A DNA stretch of 35,420 nt, taken from positions 1-35,420 of the forward strand of contig JANTFT010000024.1 of NCBI GenBank assembly GCA_024763275.1, read 5' to 3'. Source of the DNA: Anaerolineales bacterium (GTDB lineage: Bacteria > Chloroflexota > Anaerolineae > Anaerolineales > UBA11858). Every line of letters begins with the position of its first letter. Position 1 is the first letter of the stretch. Both the position numbers and the translations under genes were made by a program. The notes under the pieces were generated by a model that ran no database searches, was not told the origin of the DNA, and saw only the letters and a program-made list of their open reading frames with translations. Shown piece after piece: positions 1 to 7,941 of the stretch.

Positions 1-1
1 G

Positions 2-106
2 AATCAGGACCGTGAGCTGCTCACCAAGAACCCTTCACTGGTCGCCAAAGGCATCACCGCCGGCATCATGTGCTATTTGAACAGAGAGGAGATCTCACCG
101 GAATAA
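2..106 (+). CDS. C-terminal end of a probable N-acetylmuramoyl-L-alanine amidase (partial)
   Basis: An open frame enters from the left edge and ends at a TAA at 104-106, giving 34 residues. The readable tail contains ELLTKNPSLVAKGITAGI. This resembles the last helix of Amidase_3-type peptidoglycan amidases, which usually end in a (L)xxPxxxxKIAxAIxxGI-like pattern. The next gene starts at 109, two bases after the stop, so the two are probably translationally coupled, and the L,D-transpeptidases downstream also point to a cell-wall role. The catalytic part lies outside the window, so the family call rests on a short tail and on context. Confidence 0.5.
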   Translation, partial: NQDRELLTKNPSLVAKGITAGIMCYLNREEISPE

Positions 107-108
107 CC

Positions 109-1104
109 ATGAACACCGCCCTGCCGAAAGCCGCCTACGAGACCCTCAATAGAGCCAAACTGGCCTTGAACAACGGCGAGCTGCAGCGCGCCAGGCGCCT
201 GGCGCTGAAAGCAGTTAAGCTGGCTCCTGACCACGAGGAACCCTGGCTTTATCTGGCCTCGGTTTCTTCCCCTGAGGCCAGCATTTCCTATCTGAAAAAA
301 GCCCTGGAGATCAACCCTTCCTCCAGGCAGGCGAAAAAAGGCATGCACTGGGCCATTCAGCGCTTCCGGAAAAACCATCCCGGACAGCAACCAAAAAAGG
401 TCCAGCTGCCGGTCTCAATCGCAGAAAAAGCCCTTACCGCCAGCCGGCCTTTCCTGCTGCCCTGGTCAACGGCAGCTCTGATCCTGATCGCGGTCATGCT
501 GGCCTGGCTTTGGACTCCGGACTTCTCCTTCGCGCTGCCAGATTTCCAATCTACCCCTCAAACCACCCTGTCCGCGGGAGAGAATTTCCGCAAGGTAACC
601 TATACGCCAACACCGACAAACACGCCGACTCCCACGCCGACCCCCACCAACACACCTACCCCGACTATCACACCTACACCCAAGCCTACCAAGGTACCTA
701 ACACCTATCCCAATTACATCAAATCGGTACTGCCATCCGGGGTCTATCCTGACGAGCGCTGGTTTGACATCAACCTCTCCACCCAGCACATGTATGCCTA
801 TGACGGTGACAAGCTGATCAAGACCTTTGTGGTCTCTACAGGGTTGCCCGGCAGTCCAACGGTGACCGGCCGCTTCCGAATTTACGTCAAATATACATCT
901 ACGTTAATGGTAGGACCGGGATACTATCTTCCTAACGTCCCCTGGACGATGTATTTCTACAACGGCTACGGCATCCACGGCACGTACTGGCATAACAATT
1001 TCGGTCACCCTATGAGCCACGGCTGCATTAACATGCGCAACCAGGACGCTGAGTGGGCTTTTAACTTCGCCAGCGTCGGCACACTCGTTAACATCCACTA
1101 CTGA
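109..1104 (+). CDS. Membrane-anchored L,D-transpeptidase with N-terminal TPR domain
   Basis: Predicted YkuD-type L,D-transpeptidase, which would form 3-3 peptidoglycan cross-links or attach proteins outside the membrane. I chose the ATG at 109 (331 aa). The frame is open back to a GTG at 70, but that lies inside the upstream gene, and a GAGAGGAG stretch precedes 109. Residues 5-95 form about two TPR-like helix pairs. A transmembrane helix spans about 117-136. A Thr/Pro-rich linker follows (about 164-200), then the YkuD domain. The catalytic signature is HGTYWHNNFGHPMSHGCIN, with His290, His304 and nucleophile Cys306. The topology implies TPRs in the cytoplasm and the catalytic domain outside. 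The next gene, 2 bases downstream, is a paralogue with the same signature. Confidence 0.9.
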   Translation: MNTALPKAAYETLNRAKLALNNGELQRARRLALKAVKLAPDHEEPWLYLASVSSPEASISYLKKALEINPSSRQAKKGMHWAIQRFRKNHPGQQPKKVQLPVSIAEKALTASRPFLLPWSTAALILIAVMLAWLWTPDFSFALPDFQSTPQTTLSAGENFRKVTYTPTPTNTPTPTPTPTNTPTPTITPTPKPTKVPNTYPNYIKSVLPSGVYPDERWFDINLSTQHMYAYDGDKLIKTFVVSTGLPGSPTVTGRFRIYVKYTSTLMVGPGYYLPNVPWTMYFYNGYGIHGTYWHNNFGHPMSHGCINMRNQDAEWAFNFASVGTLVNIHY

Positions 1105-1106
1105 CT

Positions 1107-2123
1107 ATGAATACCAAATTTACCAGGAAGGATTTTCTGAATTTAAGCGGTTTGGGGTTGGTCAGCCTGGTTGGCCGGCAGCTGAAACCAGTCCTCAATA
1201 TTTACGCCGGACAGCAGGGCCGGGTGATCCCCGATACCATCTACAGTTACAAGCAGCCCAGTTTTGAAAGCGACAGGGTCCGCCTGCATTGGAAGGATAC
1301 CGTCTTCCAAATCACCAACGTGGTCCTGGGAAAAGAAGAATCCTCGCAGAGTCGGATCTGGTACCAGCTCGGTGCCGAGGGATATGTGCACTCAGCCTGG
1401 GTGCAGCCTGTCAGAACCGAGACCAACCCGGTGCGTTCCGAGTTTCCTGAGGACGGCCTGCTGGCGGAAGTGACCGTCCCCTACACAGACGCGCTGTGGA
1501 CCCCGGGAGAACGCTACCACGTGGCTTACCGGTTTTATTACGAGACCACCCATTGGATCAAGGATCTGGTAAATGGGCCGGACGGGATCCCCTATTATCA
1601 CATTCTGGAAGACAAATGGGACCAGGAGTATTATGTCCCAGCAGCCCACCTGCGGGTAGTTCCCCCGGAGGAACTAACCTTGATCTCGCCGGATGTGCCT
1701 AACTATGCCAAACGCATCGAGGTGCTGACCAGCACCCAGACGGTGATCGCTTACGAATTCAATCAGCCCGTATATATGGTCAAAGCCTCAACCGGGGCTG
1801 ACTTCAGCAACGGCAAATACGCCACACCCACCGGTCACCACATCACCAACTATAAACGCCCATCCCGCCATATGGCCGCAGGTAATCTGGCTTACAACGG
1901 CTATGACCTGCCTGGTGTCCCCTGGATCAGCTATATCACGGAAAATGGGATTGCTTTCCACGGAACCTACTGGCACAACAACTTTGGACATCCTATGAGC
2001 CACGGCTGCATCAATCTGCCTTCCCGGGCTTCCAAATGGCTTTACCGCTGGACGCTTCCCCAGGTACCCTACGATCAGCAGGCAGCCTATAACGTTTCCG
2101 GCACCCACGTGGATGTGTATTAA
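1107..2123 (+). CDS. L,D-transpeptidase with SH3-like N-terminal region, probably exported
   Basis: Second YkuD-type transpeptidase (338 aa), starting 2 bases after the stop of its paralogue. The N-terminus TRKDFLNLSGLGLVSLVG resembles a Tat-type signal with an Arg-Lys pair and a short hydrophobic stretch, but it is not the strict RR form, so the export route is uncertain. Residues about 35-105 look like a bacterial SH3-type module, ending in EGYVHSAWVQPV. The catalytic domain (about 200-325) carries HGTYWHNNFGHPMSHGCIN, with His285, His299 and Cys301, nearly identical to the neighbour over that motif. It lacks the TPR, membrane helix and PT linker of the first gene. The two enzymes share a fold but are displayed differently. 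A likely terminator follows. Confidence 0.88.
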   Translation: MNTKFTRKDFLNLSGLGLVSLVGRQLKPVLNIYAGQQGRVIPDTIYSYKQPSFESDRVRLHWKDTVFQITNVVLGKEESSQSRIWYQLGAEGYVHSAWVQPVRTETNPVRSEFPEDGLLAEVTVPYTDALWTPGERYHVAYRFYYETTHWIKDLVNGPDGIPYYHILEDKWDQEYYVPAAHLRVVPPEELTLISPDVPNYAKRIEVLTSTQTVIAYEFNQPVYMVKASTGADFSNGKYATPTGHHITNYKRPSRHMAAGNLAYNGYDLPGVPWISYITENGIAFHGTYWHNNFGHPMSHGCINLPSRASKWLYRWTLPQVPYDQQAAYNVSGTHVDVY

Positions 2124-2144
2124 CGCTCTCCCGGACATCCCGGG

Positions 2145-2173
2145 GACTCCCTCATTGCGGGTCGATTTTTTTT
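2145..2173 (+). terminator. Probable intrinsic terminator after the transpeptidase pair
   Basis: A weak stem (GA..CCC / GGGTC around a short loop, 2145-2163) is followed by GA and a run of eight T (2166-2173), just after the stop at 2123. The stem is imperfect, with a bulge, so efficiency is uncertain. Confidence 0.4.
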
Positions 2174-2185
2174 ACACAAATCTTA

Positions 2186-2214
2186 TTGTCCCGCAAAACC
2201 GGTCATTATAAAAT
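2186..2214 (+). promoter_or_regulatory. Candidate promoter for the 139-aa gene and cnoX-like gene
   Basis: TTGTCC (2186-2191), a 17-base spacer, then TAAAAT (2209-2214), in an AT-rich gap between the T-run at 2166 and the start at 2257. The -35 matches consensus at 4 of 6 positions and the -10 at 5 of 6. A strong ribosome site GGAGGAG (2239-2245) lies downstream. Confidence 0.4.
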
Positions 2215-2256
2215 ATATCTGGAAAAGATTTATATACTGGAGGAGTTCAATCAGTT

Positions 2257-2676
2257 ATGAGTGTTGGACCGCTTTTTGCCGGCTTGGTTTTCGATGAGAA
2301 TGACCAGCCGGTGAAAACGACCTTTATCGGCCAGGAACCCTGCTACGTGGTGGATGACGACGGCTTTATGCGCCACATCCCCTCCGAAGGGGTTGACCGC
2401 CAGGTCCTGAAAATCCTCGGGGAGCAGATCGAAGGGCATGAAGAAATCCTCAGTGAAGAGGTTGCCAAGCTTTCCGGGCAGGATGACATCTTCTCCCGGG
2501 CAGTCTTCCTGGAACAATTTAAAAATATCGACAAGCAATTCGATGAGATCATCAAACAAGGCCTGCCAGAGGAAGGCCGGGCTTATATGGGTATGGTCGG
2601 GTTCAAAGTGATCATCAACCACCACGGCGAGGTGGTGAACGTAGAGCAGCCAGGGACGATCATTGAGGAGGATTAG
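2257..2676 (+). CDS. Conserved-looking protein of unknown function (139 aa)
   Basis: I do not recognise a named family. ATG at 2257 is preceded by a good GGAGGAG site, and codon use matches the neighbours, so the gene is very likely real. The protein is soluble and acidic, with no signal peptide, membrane helix or cysteine cluster (only one Cys). It starts with a beta-rich part (FDENDQPVKTTFIGQEPCYVVDDDG), has a Glu-rich helical middle (about 45-105) and closes with a beta-like stretch, GFKVIINHHGEVVNVEQPG. It lies 9 bases upstream of the thioredoxin-TPR gene and the two probably form an operon, so a role in protein quality control or redox stress is possible. That is context only. Confidence 0.75.
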   Translation: MSVGPLFAGLVFDENDQPVKTTFIGQEPCYVVDDDGFMRHIPSEGVDRQVLKILGEQIEGHEEILSEEVAKLSGQDDIFSRAVFLEQFKNIDKQFDEIIKQGLPEEGRAYMGMVGFKVIINHHGEVVNVEQPGTIIEED

Positions 2677-2685
2677 GGGCTGAAA

Positions 2686-3513
2686 GTGGACATCCCGGAT
2701 ATCATCACCGCTGATGAAAGCAACTTTCAATTCCAGGTGCTGGACTACTCCCAACACCAGACGGTTGTTGTGGAATTCTGGGCCAAATGGAGCCAGAACT
2801 GCCAGCAAACCAGCCAGCAGCTGGAAAAGCTGGTCAGGGAGCACGCCGGTCAATTCCGCCTGGCCCGGGTGGACGTGGACCGAAACCCCCACCTGACTCA
2901 AAGCTACCAGGTCCACACCGTACCCACCTTGAAAGTCTTTGAGAACGGATCGGTTTCCGCCCGGCTGGAGGGACCCAAAACCGGCCTGCAGCTGGCGGAA
3001 TTCATAGATAAAATCGCCCCCGGACCTGAGAGGCTGCTGCTTGAAAAAGCAGCCAGTCAGCTGGCGAAGGGGGTGTACCGGACGGCCGAAGACACCTGTC
3101 TGGAGATCCTGGAAGAGGATCCGGACAATCCTCCCGCCAAACTGCTGCTGGCCAGGAGCCTGATCTGGCAGGGAGAGCACCTGGAGGCACTGACGTTGCT
3201 GCACAGCTTTCCCCCCAGCCGGGAGTACCCCAGCGCAGAAAAGCTGCTCCCCCTGACCGAGGCCCTGCTGACCGTGGGAGAATCCCAGGAGGTTGCCAAA
3301 CCTCTGGACGCTGTCTACAATCGGGCTCTGCGGCTGATCGAGAGCGGCAGTATCCCGGCCGGGCTGGACGGGCTGCTGGAGATCATCCGCCAGGATAAGG
3401 GCTACCGGGGCGGCGCCCCACAGGCGCTCATCCTGGGCATCTTCGAGCTGCTGGGAGAGAAGCATCCGCTGGTGGGTGAATACCGCCAGCTGCTGGCCAG
3501 CGCCCTATTTTAG
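2686..3513 (+). CDS. cnoX: CnoX/YbbN-like thioredoxin-fold TPR co-chaperone
   Basis: 275 aa, starting at GTG 2686 after AG-rich sequence at the end of the upstream gene. Residues about 5-110 are a thioredoxin fold (VVVEFWAKW, a cis-Pro segment HTVPTLKVF, then FENGSV). The usual WCGPC is WSQNC here: Ser36 replaces the first Cys and only Cys39 remains. E. coli CnoX has a comparable SQHC site. Residues about 118-275 are TPR-like helices ending in EYRQLLASALF, the usual YbbN ending. CnoX proteins hold stressed clients and hand them to chaperonin or DnaK. With one active-site Cys, this protein should not act as a classical dithiol oxidoreductase. Confidence 0.82.
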   Translation: MDIPDIITADESNFQFQVLDYSQHQTVVVEFWAKWSQNCQQTSQQLEKLVREHAGQFRLARVDVDRNPHLTQSYQVHTVPTLKVFENGSVSARLEGPKTGLQLAEFIDKIAPGPERLLLEKAASQLAKGVYRTAEDTCLEILEEDPDNPPAKLLLARSLIWQGEHLEALTLLHSFPPSREYPSAEKLLPLTEALLTVGESQEVAKPLDAVYNRALRLIESGSIPAGLDGLLEIIRQDKGYRGGAPQALILGIFELLGEKHPLVGEYRQLLASALF

Positions 3514-3532
3514 TCTCCGGCAATGAATGACC

Positions 3533-3560
3533 TTGACCCGCTTTTGATGGTGTGTACAAT
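3533..3560 (+). promoter_or_regulatory. Promoter of tRNA-Leu
   Basis: TTGACC (3533-3538), a 16-base spacer, then TACAAT (3555-3560). Both boxes match consensus at 5 of 6 positions. The 5' end of the tRNA is 18 bases beyond the -10, leaving a short leader to be processed. Confidence 0.75.
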
Positions 3561-3578
3561 TAAGGCACGGAGCAGTCC

Positions 3579-3659
3579 GGGGCGGTGGCGGAATTGGCAG
3601 ACGCAGGGGACTTAAAATCCCCCGGGATAACCGTGTGGGTTCGAGTCCCACCCGCCCTA
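3579..3659 (+). tRNA. tRNA-Leu (anticodon UAA)
   Basis: Complete cloverleaf with a long variable arm. Acceptor GGGGCGG (3579-3585) pairs with CCGCCCT (3652-3658), with a G-U first pair, and A3659 is the discriminator. The D-arm sequence is GCGGAATTGGCAGACGC. The anticodon stem is GGGGA/TCCCC (3606-3610 / 3618-3622) with loop CTTAAAA, so the anticodon is TAA at 3613-3615. The T-arm is GTGGG TTCGAGT CCCAC. CCA is not encoded: the next bases are CTT. The long variable arm and the UAA anticodon identify leucine. Confidence 0.97.
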
Positions 3660-3671
3660 CTTCTCCCATCC

Positions 3672-3698
3672 AAAGCAGAGGAATCCGCTTTTATTATT
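3672..3698 (+). terminator. Possible terminator after tRNA-Leu
   Basis: AAAGC (3672-3676) pairs with GCTTT (3687-3691), closing an inner GA/TC pair and a GGAA loop with one mismatch. TTATTATT follows. The stem is short, but the U-rich tail and position just after the tRNA fit a terminator. Confidence 0.45.
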
Positions 3699-3846
3699 AA
3701 CCCCACCCCATTCCTTCCAGTGCCTCTCAGGGACATCCAGCCAACATTTTTGTTATATTGGACCTGTCCGCTCGGATCAAATCGGCCGTAACTCTTCAAT
3801 TCGGTTAGGTAGCCTGGCAATCCTCCTGTTTTCACAGCACATGTCC

Positions 3847-3852
3847 TATAAT
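3847..3852 (+). promoter_or_regulatory. Candidate -10 box for the sensory operon
   Basis: A perfect TATAAT lies 52 bases upstream of the ATG at 3905. I see no good -35 at the right distance, so this is either an activator-dependent promoter or a chance match. The rest of 3699-3904 shows no other clear signal. Confidence 0.35.
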
Positions 3853-3904
3853 GTAGACAAGCTGTTCAACGCTGGGAACTCTGGCAGGCCTCACTGGGAG
3901 AATT

Positions 3905-5575
3905 ATGGCATTCGATCAGACAGGACACTCCCTCACTCTGATATCAGGCCGGATCGCCTCCGGTCTGCCTTTCCCCCTGCCGGTCGGTTTTCAAGTACCA
4001 GCCCCCTGGCCAATCATCGCTATCTCCCTCGGCGCAGGCCTGATCATCATCTTCATCGCCTATACCTTGCTACTACGCAGGCTGGTGCATAAGCGAACGC
4101 TCGCCCTCAGAGAGAATGAAGAGAAGTTCCGGCGCTTCTTCATGACTTCCAAAGACCCGGTGTTCATCACCACCAGTGACGGTAAATTGGTAGAGGTCAA
4201 CGACGCGGCTGTCGAGCTCTTCGGATTTCAGAACCAGCAGGAGCTCATGGACACACCGGTCAGCAGGATCTACCTGAATCCGCTGGAGCGCCCCGCCATA
4301 CTTAAGGAAATCGAACGCCACGGCTTCATCAAGGATCTTCCGGTGGACATGATCGACCTCAAAGGGCAGGTCCTGCACGTCTCTCTGACAGCATCCACCA
4401 TCAAAGACTCCCAGGGGGAGATCACCGGTTACCAGGGTACGATCCGCGACAACACCGAGCTGATCTCGACCCGGCGGCAAATGGATCACAGCCAGGAGAG
4501 CCTTAACCTGGCCCTGACAGGCACAGGAGCCGGCCTGTGGGATTGGGATATCAAGTCCAACACCATTGAGATCAACGACCGCTGGGCGGACATCATTGGC
4601 TACCAGAGATCCGAACTCACCCCCCTGACAATTGAGGACTGGGAAAATCTATCCCATCCGGAAGATCTGGAAGAATCCAATAAACAGCTCCTTAAGCATT
4701 TCGCAGGCGATCTCTACCACTACCAGGCGGAAATACGCATGAAACATAAGGACGGGCACTGGGTCTGGATCCTCAACCAGGGCAGGGTGATCGAGCGGGA
4801 CCACGACCGCTCCCCCACCCGCATGGTGGGCACAGTCCAGGACATCACTGAGCAAGTCCATATCAGAGAAGAGATTCAAGAATACGCCACCCAGCTGGAA
4901 GCCCTCCACCAGGTGACCCAATCGCTTTCCTCTACTCTGTCTCTCAAGGAATTGCTCAACCTGATCCTGGTCAAATTGAATGAGACCATATCCTTCGACA
5001 GCGCTTCGATTTTCCTGCTGAAGGATGGCGAACTGCAAGTTGAGACTACCCTCAACCATCCCCATCCTGAGCAAGTGGTGGGCAAAAGCTTCCCTACCAG
5101 CAATTTGCTCTTCCAGGAAATTAAGGAAAAGAAAAAACCCATCATCATCGACAACGCCCTGCGGGACCCCCGTTTCGAGGCCTGGGGGCAGATGCATCAC
5201 GTCAAAGGTTGGCTGGGCATCCCTTTGGTGATCCAGGACGACATCATCGGCTATATCACCCTGGACAGCAAGCAAGCCTCCGCTTTCGGAACACCGGAAG
5301 TCAAGCTGGCCAACCTGTTTGCCTCCCAGGCCGCCCAGGCTATCCAGAATGCCCGCCTTTATGAGAAAATATCCCATTATGCCGAAACCCTGGAATCCCG
5401 CATTGAGGAACGCACCAAAGAACTTTCCAAGCTGGTTGACCATATGGCTGGGCGGGAGCTGCGCATGGTGGAGCTCAAAAAAGTCATCGACCGCCTCCGG
5501 GAACAGCTGCTTGAACTTGGCATAGAACCTGCAGCCCAGGACCCGCTAAAAGAAGAGCTTAACCGGAATTTATGA
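3905..5575 (+). CDS. Membrane PAS-PAS-GAF sensor protein without an output domain
   Basis: 556 aa, ATG at 3905 after GGGAGAATT. One transmembrane helix (about 35-58) follows a short outer tail. Then come PAS 1 (about 72-185), PAS 2 with a PAC motif (about 198-316, including GHWVWILNQGRV), GAF (about 345-486, ending ASQAAQAIQNARLYE) and a coiled coil (about 487-545). The protein ends there: no HisKA/HATPase, GGDEF, EAL, HTH or receiver domain is present. The stop overlaps the next start in ATGA (5572-5575), so translation is coupled to the pseudo-kinase. It may sense a ligand or redox state and act by contacting its operon partners. The stop is a clean TGA and no frameshifted extension is visible, since the next gene begins with its own membrane domain. 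Confidence 0.85.
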   Translation: MAFDQTGHSLTLISGRIASGLPFPLPVGFQVPAPWPIIAISLGAGLIIIFIAYTLLLRRLVHKRTLALRENEEKFRRFFMTSKDPVFITTSDGKLVEVNDAAVELFGFQNQQELMDTPVSRIYLNPLERPAILKEIERHGFIKDLPVDMIDLKGQVLHVSLTASTIKDSQGEITGYQGTIRDNTELISTRRQMDHSQESLNLALTGTGAGLWDWDIKSNTIEINDRWADIIGYQRSELTPLTIEDWENLSHPEDLEESNKQLLKHFAGDLYHYQAEIRMKHKDGHWVWILNQGRVIERDHDRSPTRMVGTVQDITEQVHIREEIQEYATQLEALHQVTQSLSSTLSLKELLNLILVKLNETISFDSASIFLLKDGELQVETTLNHPHPEQVVGKSFPTSNLLFQEIKEKKKPIIIDNALRDPRFEAWGQMHHVKGWLGIPLVIQDDIIGYITLDSKQASAFGTPEVKLANLFASQAAQAIQNARLYEKISHYAETLESRIEERTKELSKLVDHMAGRELRMVELKKVIDRLREQLLELGIEPAAQDPLKEELNRNL

Positions 5576-7923
5576 AAACAAACAGCCCATTCGGGAATAG
5601 ATTAGATTACGTAATGGAAACGGTTGAAAGATGGGTAGCCATCCCTCGCTACCCTGATCCTGCCTTACAGCGCAAAGCTGGCATCATCCACACCCTCACA
5701 TCCGCAATCATTGTGATGGCGCTGGCTACTATCTCGCTCACACCGTTCATCTTCAACGACCCGGTGGAAGGATTGAGTATTTCCCTGGGTATCATTCTCT
5801 TTTGTCTGGCAATCCAAACTCTAAACCGGCTGAACCGAACCAATCTGGCTGCCTTGATCTTCGTCGTGGTAGTCTGGTTATTTGACAGCGGACTGATCCT
5901 TTTCAGCGGAGGTTTCCACAGCAATTATTTGGTTTCCTACCTAACCATTACTGTAATGGGCGGGCTGATCCTGGGGGATATCTACGCCCTAAACATTGCA
6001 GGGATCAGCATCGTTACCTACCTGTTCTTTTACTTCCTGGAGAAACAGGGACTTCTACCCGAACCCCTGTTCCATTTCACTCCTCTAGCGCTGATCATCA
6101 TCAATGTGGTGTCCATTTTACTGGCTGCGATAGTGCTGGTGCTGGTGCTCAAAGAATACGAATTGAACTTTGAGAAATTAACAGAAAAAGAACAGTCTCT
6201 CTCGAATATCAACGAAAGACTCACCGGGGAAATCTCTGCCAGAAAAGAAGCCGAGGCCCTGCTGCGTGGGAGTGAGAAACGCTTGAAATCAGCCTTGATG
6301 GAATCCCCATACCCAACCATGCTGCATACCGGTGAAGGGGAGATCCTGCTGGTAAATACTGCCTGGACACGAAAAAGCGGCTATTCTTCCCAGCAGCTAA
6401 ATTCCCTCAAGGATTGGCTGGACAAATTCTTCCGGGAGAACAGTGCTAAGGTCGAGGAGAATATCTCCCAGTTAATTTCCGGAATTTCAGATCAGCGGGA
6501 AGGCTATTACAAACTGTATCCTAAAAACGGAAGTGTTCTTTCCTGGTATCTGCGCTGGACCCGGCTTCCCGAACTGCCTGATGGTAAAAGCTTAATTCTT
6601 GCTATAGCAACGGATATGACCAGGTTGCGGAGAATGGAATCAGCTCTGCGCGAGACAGAGGAAAATCTCTCTAAATACACCCTGGTTACCAATGACGGCT
6701 TATGGGATTGGGACCTGACCACGAACCAGGTTGATTTCGATCCCCGTTATTACACTATGGCCGGGTATGAAGTGGACGAGTTTCCCCACCTTCTGGAAGA
6801 ATTCCGGAAACGGGTCCATCCGGACGATCTGGAAAGAGTGTTCTCCGCAGCAGAAGCTCATCTCAATGGAGAAACTGACAGGTTCAACGTCGATTTTCGC
6901 TTTCTAAAGAAAGATGGCAGCTGGTTGTGGGTTATGAGCCGCGGTAAGGTCACTGTCCAGGATGAATACGGCAAACCCCTGCGACTGGCCGGCACTCACA
7001 CTGATATCAGCACCCAGAAAGCTGTTGAGGAGCAGCTCCACCAACACCAGGTGCATCTGGAGCAAATAGTCAGGGAACGAACTCAGACGTTGAATGAGCG
7101 TATTTCTGAAGTTGAAAAGCTCAATGCAGCCCTGATGAACATCCTCGACGATTATCAAATCGCTAATCAGAAACTTTCCGCTGTGAGCTCTCTTCTATCT
7201 ACTCACTACCAGGAATTGGAAACCTTCGCCATTACTACCCTCAATGACCTCCAGACTCCTCTGCTCACCCTCCATGCCAGTGCGGAAAGGCTGCTCAGTA
7301 AACCTCCAACAAACCTGAAGGCAAAAGAGCTGGAAACTCTCGAAGGGATCCGAACTCAATCTTGCCTGGTCAATCAACGCCTTTCGGATCTCCGGGAAGT
7401 CTCCCAGCTGTTCCGGAAAGAGATCCAACCAGCTGAAGTTGATGTCAGGAAGGTAGTGCAGAAAGTCCTCAATAACTATGCGAAGGAACTTGAGGTGCAG
7501 AAGGTCAACATCGACCTTAAGGAGCTGCCAGTCTGCCAGGTGGATGCGGCGCTGCTGGAAGAGCTGTTCGAGTATCTGATTTACAACTCGATCCAATTTA
7601 CCAGTGGCACAGACAAGCCGGAAATCGTCATCGGTTCCCAATCTGGAGAATCCTCTGGTAAGATTGTCTATTATGTCCAGGTCAACGGCGTCGGCTTCGA
7701 CCAAAAGGACCCTGGAGAGAATTTTCAGATCTACCTTCAGCTCCAGGACGAAAGCAACAGGCAGGATATTCGCCTGAACCTGATCAAGGCCAAGATAATC
7801 GTTAGCAAGCATGAGGGAAAGTTCTGGGTTGAATCCCAAAAAGGTTCCGGAACCACCTTTTTCTTTGAATTTAGCCTGCCCTTCAACAGACAGGACGGAA
7901 ATGAGACGGTTAAATCAACTTAA
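5572..7923 (+). CDS. Membrane PAS-PAS protein with a degenerate histidine-kinase core (pseudokinase-like)
   Basis: 783 aa. About six membrane helices lie at 38-195, followed by a coiled coil, PAS 1 (about 235-350), PAS 2 (about 365-480) and a long coiled coil (480-545). The C-terminus has the fold pattern of HisKA plus HATPase_c, but key residues have changed. The H-box reads TLNDLQTPL, with Asn558 where the phospho-accepting His should be (usual form SHDLQEPL). In the N-box the first Asn is Tyr668, though Asn672 remains. The G1 Asp is Val704 (VNGVGF). The G2 glycines are Asp732 and Arg734. The ending GKFWVESQKGSGTTFFFEFSLP is still typical. Autophosphorylation is therefore unlikely. DivL is a known example of a kinase-like protein lacking the His. 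Coupled to the gene before and 18 bases ahead of the cyclase. Confidence 0.85.
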   Translation: MKTNSPFGNRLDYVMETVERWVAIPRYPDPALQRKAGIIHTLTSAIIVMALATISLTPFIFNDPVEGLSISLGIILFCLAIQTLNRLNRTNLAALIFVVVVWLFDSGLILFSGGFHSNYLVSYLTITVMGGLILGDIYALNIAGISIVTYLFFYFLEKQGLLPEPLFHFTPLALIIINVVSILLAAIVLVLVLKEYELNFEKLTEKEQSLSNINERLTGEISARKEAEALLRGSEKRLKSALMESPYPTMLHTGEGEILLVNTAWTRKSGYSSQQLNSLKDWLDKFFRENSAKVEENISQLISGISDQREGYYKLYPKNGSVLSWYLRWTRLPELPDGKSLILAIATDMTRLRRMESALRETEENLSKYTLVTNDGLWDWDLTTNQVDFDPRYYTMAGYEVDEFPHLLEEFRKRVHPDDLERVFSAAEAHLNGETDRFNVDFRFLKKDGSWLWVMSRGKVTVQDEYGKPLRLAGTHTDISTQKAVEEQLHQHQVHLEQIVRERTQTLNERISEVEKLNAALMNILDDYQIANQKLSAVSSLLSTHYQELETFAITTLNDLQTPLLTLHASAERLLSKPPTNLKAKELETLEGIRTQSCLVNQRLSDLREVSQLFRKEIQPAEVDVRKVVQKVLNNYAKELEVQKVNIDLKELPVCQVDAALLEELFEYLIYNSIQFTSGTDKPEIVIGSQSGESSGKIVYYVQVNGVGFDQKDPGENFQIYLQLQDESNRQDIRLNLIKAKIIVSKHEGKFWVESQKGSGTTFFFEFSLPFNRQDGNETVKST

Positions 7924-7941
7924 TATTTATCCATCAAATAT

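Noticed and set aside
70..108. Upstream GTG start for the first L,D-transpeptidase
   Set aside because: It lies inside the preceding gene and adds residues with no family match. The ATG at 109 directly follows the upstream stop.
600..700. Possible tandem repeat or CRISPR-like array
   Set aside because: The repetition is the codon pattern of a Thr/Pro-rich linker inside a coding frame, with no spacers.
2251..3465. Long minus-strand open frame of 404 codons
   Set aside because: It runs antisense to the 139-aa and CnoX-like genes, both of which have good starts and a recognisable domain. The antisense product looks like codon-bias shadow.
3841..4092. Open frame of 83 codons overlapping the start of the sensory operon
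   Set aside because: Its composition is typical of an out-of-frame reading (Arg/Pro/His rich), it overlaps the PAS-PAS-GAF gene, and it has no ribosome site.
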